Notes under the pieces: model-generated
The model's database searches: none
What the model was told of the DNA's origin: nothing
Seen by the model: only the letters and a program-made list of their open reading frames with translations
Assembly (NCBI GenBank): GCA_051660685.1
Contig: JBOFQB010000103.1
Coordinates: 1-15,266 of the forward strand
Source: JAVBSX01 sp051660685
Lineage (GTDB): Bacteria; Planctomycetota; Planctomycetia; Pirellulales; Thermoguttaceae
Direction of reading: 5' to 3'
Length of the DNA: 15,266 nt
Position numbers and translations under genes: made by a program
In this document: positions 14,401 to 15,266 of the stretch, one piece after another
How positions within the stretch are numbered: position 1 is the stretch's first letter
How the letters are laid out: each line of letters begins with the position of its first letter

Positions 14401-15227
14401 CTGTTCGTCCCCCCCGAAATGACCACCTTGCCGGGATCCCAAACAGGATCCAAACCTGCAAAAATCGCCCCGCCACTTTGGCTGGCGTAATTGCCGATGA
14501 AGCTGTTTTTGCCACCCGAAATGGTCATTATGCTTGCTCCTCCACTTCCTGCAATCAAGTCACCAAGACCACTGGTCTCGGTGCCAATTGCCCCACCGTT
14601 CTGTGCGTGATTAGCGGCGAAGGTGTTCGTCCCGTCACTGAGTGTGACCCACCAAGCAGAAATTGCGCCACCATTATTGCCAGAAGAATTGTTGGTGAAA
14701 CTGATGTTGCCACCGGAAAGAGAAGCCACGATCATCTGAATCGCACCTGAATCGTAGTTATCAAATATCAGATGCGTGTCGTCATGCGTTTTCAGGGCAA
14801 GCCCGAACTGACTTCTTATATCAAATACCGAACCCCACTGCGTTGTGGCAAAGGAACCAGAACCCGTCATGCGGTACGTCCCACCACCGCCAAATGTGAT
14901 GGGATTGACAGTGAGTCCATCACCGTTCTCCCAATCGAGGCATACTGCGAAGAAACCGCCTTCATCATCGCCCATACGATTGTTGTAGCTTGTCAAGATG
15001 ATGGTATCCCCACTCTGAAATAACATATGATCTATCGACGAGCCGGTGTTCATGCGGTGGTGCTGAAGGTCTTGGAGACCGTATTCGCCGTAGACGGTGT
15101 ATTCGGCGGCGTTGAGGTTGGAGAGAAAGCCGAGAGTAAGGGCCAGAAGGAGGCCGGAAAGAAGAGTAAAACGACGGCGATTAGAAAAGCGGGGGGGGGG
15201 GAGTAAAATAGGTAATCTGGCAAACAT
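11487..15227 (-). CDS. Large secreted Pmp-like GGAI/FxxN repeat protein with PEP-CTERM anchor
   Basis: A 1246-residue exported protein. A signal peptide spans about 17-41 (RRR, then FTLLSGLLLALTLGFL, probable cut after LNAA). A non-repetitive region (42-168) follows, then about 25 repeats of roughly 20-40 residues (170-1005). These have the pattern (T/V)(I/L)SGGTNxFxxN...GGAIY: 24 GGAI, one GGAV, each paired with an F-x-x-N. These paired motifs are the hallmark of chlamydial polymorphic membrane proteins and predict a right-handed beta-helix. A non-repeat region (1010-1218) looks like an autotransporter passenger end, but no beta-barrel follows. Instead VPEPGT (1221-1226), a hydrophobic stretch and RRFRRR form a PEP-CTERM signal for an exosortase. 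AAGGA (complement of 15236-15240), 8 bases upstream, fixes the start. An 11-C tract falls in codons 9-13. Likely role: surface adhesin or matrix protein. Confidence 0.85.
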   Translation of the reverse strand: MFARLPILLPPPRFSNRRRFTLLSGLLLALTLGFLSNLNAAEYTVYGEYGLQDLQHHRMNTGSSIDHMLFQSGDTIILTSYNNRMGDDEGGFFAVCLDWENGDGLTVNPITFGGGGTYRMTGSGSFATTQWGSVFDIRSQFGLALKTHDDTHLIFDNYDSGAIQMIVASLSGGNISFTNNSSGNNGGAISAWWVTLSDGTNTFAANHAQNGGAIGTETSGLGDLIAGSGGASIMTISGGKNSFIGNYASQSGGAIFAGLDPVWDPGKVVISGGTNRFEGNAAEVFGGAIAGDQVTINGGANSFTNNGASEAGGAIAGSTTISDGTNVFGGNRVGGGGARVAIGGAIAGTDHDREMISEGFLGGSTTISGGTNTFWGNEALGGYISNVGGAIASSHVIISGGTNEFTLNRAGGYGYYGDSHGAGAGGAIATDILWPSNNYEPWRDNGKPRGSITISGGENSFSRNFAGQGGAIYSEGGVTLSGGINRFTNNAAGDSGFYRGSYDRDGYGPYGSRYGSGGAIYSGGSVTLSGGSNDFIGNLAGTDNERGISYEIGSRYGNGGAIYSQGGVTLSGGINNFFGNSAGGIEEYHGSEYPEYDGMAYPYGYGGAIWSANSGVTISGGTNAFSGNSAGDSGGAIFGDTTISGGTNSFTSNTVGLAGGAIYGNQVAISGGTNSFFSNSAAGHYEFWGESFTASGGAIAASRVTISNGTNVFINNTAEGDGGAIGTEDSTTISGGTTTFSGNTAGGHGGAIYVSEPVGSYPNPYPFRNSVAHIIGGTNTFTKNTATHGSGGAIYSYYGTTLSGGMNSFSGNTSGESGGAIYGNYNTTITGGTNSFSGNTARGAGGAIYSNYGTTISGGVNSFSGNTAEESDGGAIYGNYGTTISGGANTFAGNRAENNGGAIYSTYGTTISGGTNSFSDNKAGQYGGAIGASQGSTTISGGTNTFSGNSAGGNGGAIYSYYGTTISGGTNTFENNSAGELGGAVYLHSSGTFAAKEGNMTFRGNTHRGGEANAIYMDCSFGQNLNLAAAAGKSILFYDPVESNRDYQSLVVDINGGEGYTGTVMFDTYQSKVYGDTMVHGGTMALLNGAIYGDVGNRSFTLGENATLVLDALASDVYSRIIADTITLNGTVTVDFSGYLANLANPSEMQTFGMMSSFTAFDLDTMVNGFNLSSLFVGAVNFGESMVGGWDSITLIGTSGYDYVFVDGQVQFTKLDSPAEVPEPGTLLILGLAVVAAPLARRFRRR
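12300..12850 (-). repeat. Near-identical 81/84-bp tandem repeats in the surface-protein gene
   Basis: The block containing ATCGTCGTGCC or a close variant recurs at 12496, 12577, 12661, 12742 and about 12823, spaced 81, 84, 81 and 81 bases (27 or 28 residues). Each unit encodes GTTISGG(T/V/A)NSFSGN...GGAIY. Units here are much more alike than those at 12900-14700, pointing to recent duplication or gene conversion. Confidence 0.85.
15191..15201 (-). repeat. Homopolymer tract of 11 C (coding strand) near the start codon
   Basis: Eleven Gs on the plus strand, i.e. eleven Cs in codons 9-13 of the surface-protein gene (Leu-Pro-Pro-Pro-Arg). The given length is in frame with the rest of the 1246 codons. 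One extra C brings TAA (complement of 15181-15183) into frame after 15 codons. One C fewer leads into a frame that stops at 15050, after about 60 codons. No ATG, GTG or TTG that would restore the signal peptide is apparent after the tract. Confidence 0.9.
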
Positions 15228-15235
15228 AGATTCAA

Positions 15236-15240
15236 TCCTT
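15236..15240 (-). promoter_or_regulatory. Ribosome binding site of the surface-protein gene
   Basis: AAGGA on the minus strand, 8 bases before the ATG at 15227. It is one of only a few clear Shine-Dalgarno sites in the window. It fixes translation initiation upstream of the C-tract, so the tract must be read through in frame. Confidence 0.75.
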
Positions 15241-15266
15241 TCGAGAAAAACTTTTTGAAATTTTTT

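Overview
The window reads as a piece of a bacterial chromosome from the Planctomycetota, probably a Pirellulales-like lineage. The reasons are the composition of the Obg, MnmE-like and RluA-like proteins, a type II secretion pseudopilin with a very long low-complexity extension, a large secreted repeat protein ending in a PEP-CTERM sorting signal, weak or absent Shine-Dalgarno sites at several genes, and long intergenic gaps filled with short palindromic repeats. This placement is inference from protein style, not a database result.

Layout. 1-307: a repeat and the control region of a GspG-type pseudopilin gene (308-1579, +). 1698-3070 (-): rpmA then obg, with a hairpin plus T-run between them. 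3552-4754 (-): a GNAT-fold acyltransferase. 5297-6472 (-): an RluA-type pseudouridine synthase followed 4 nt later by an ASCH-domain gene. 7034-8104 (+): a J-domain co-chaperone, convergent with an MnmE-like GTPase (8117-9346, -) that carries 39 serines in a row. 9882-11405 (+): a xylulokinase-type FGGY kinase, convergent with a 1246-residue secreted protein (11487-15227, -) built from about 25 GGAI/FxxN repeats like those of chlamydial Pmp proteins.

Four intergenic gaps (3071-3551, 4755-5296, 6473-7033, 9347-9881) contain no convincing gene. They hold at least four families of palindromic or MITE-like repeats. One family is inserted inside another, and one element has its centre inverted relative to its flanks.

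Most genes are housekeeping (ribosome assembly, tRNA/rRNA modification, protein folding). The two surface or secretion-related genes at the window edges and the MnmE-like gene each carry unstable simple-sequence DNA. The strongest candidate for something new is the secreted Pmp-like protein. An 11-C tract lies between its start codon and its signal peptide, and gain or loss of one C would abolish the product, so it looks like a phase-variable surface protein anchored by PEP-CTERM instead of an autotransporter barrel.
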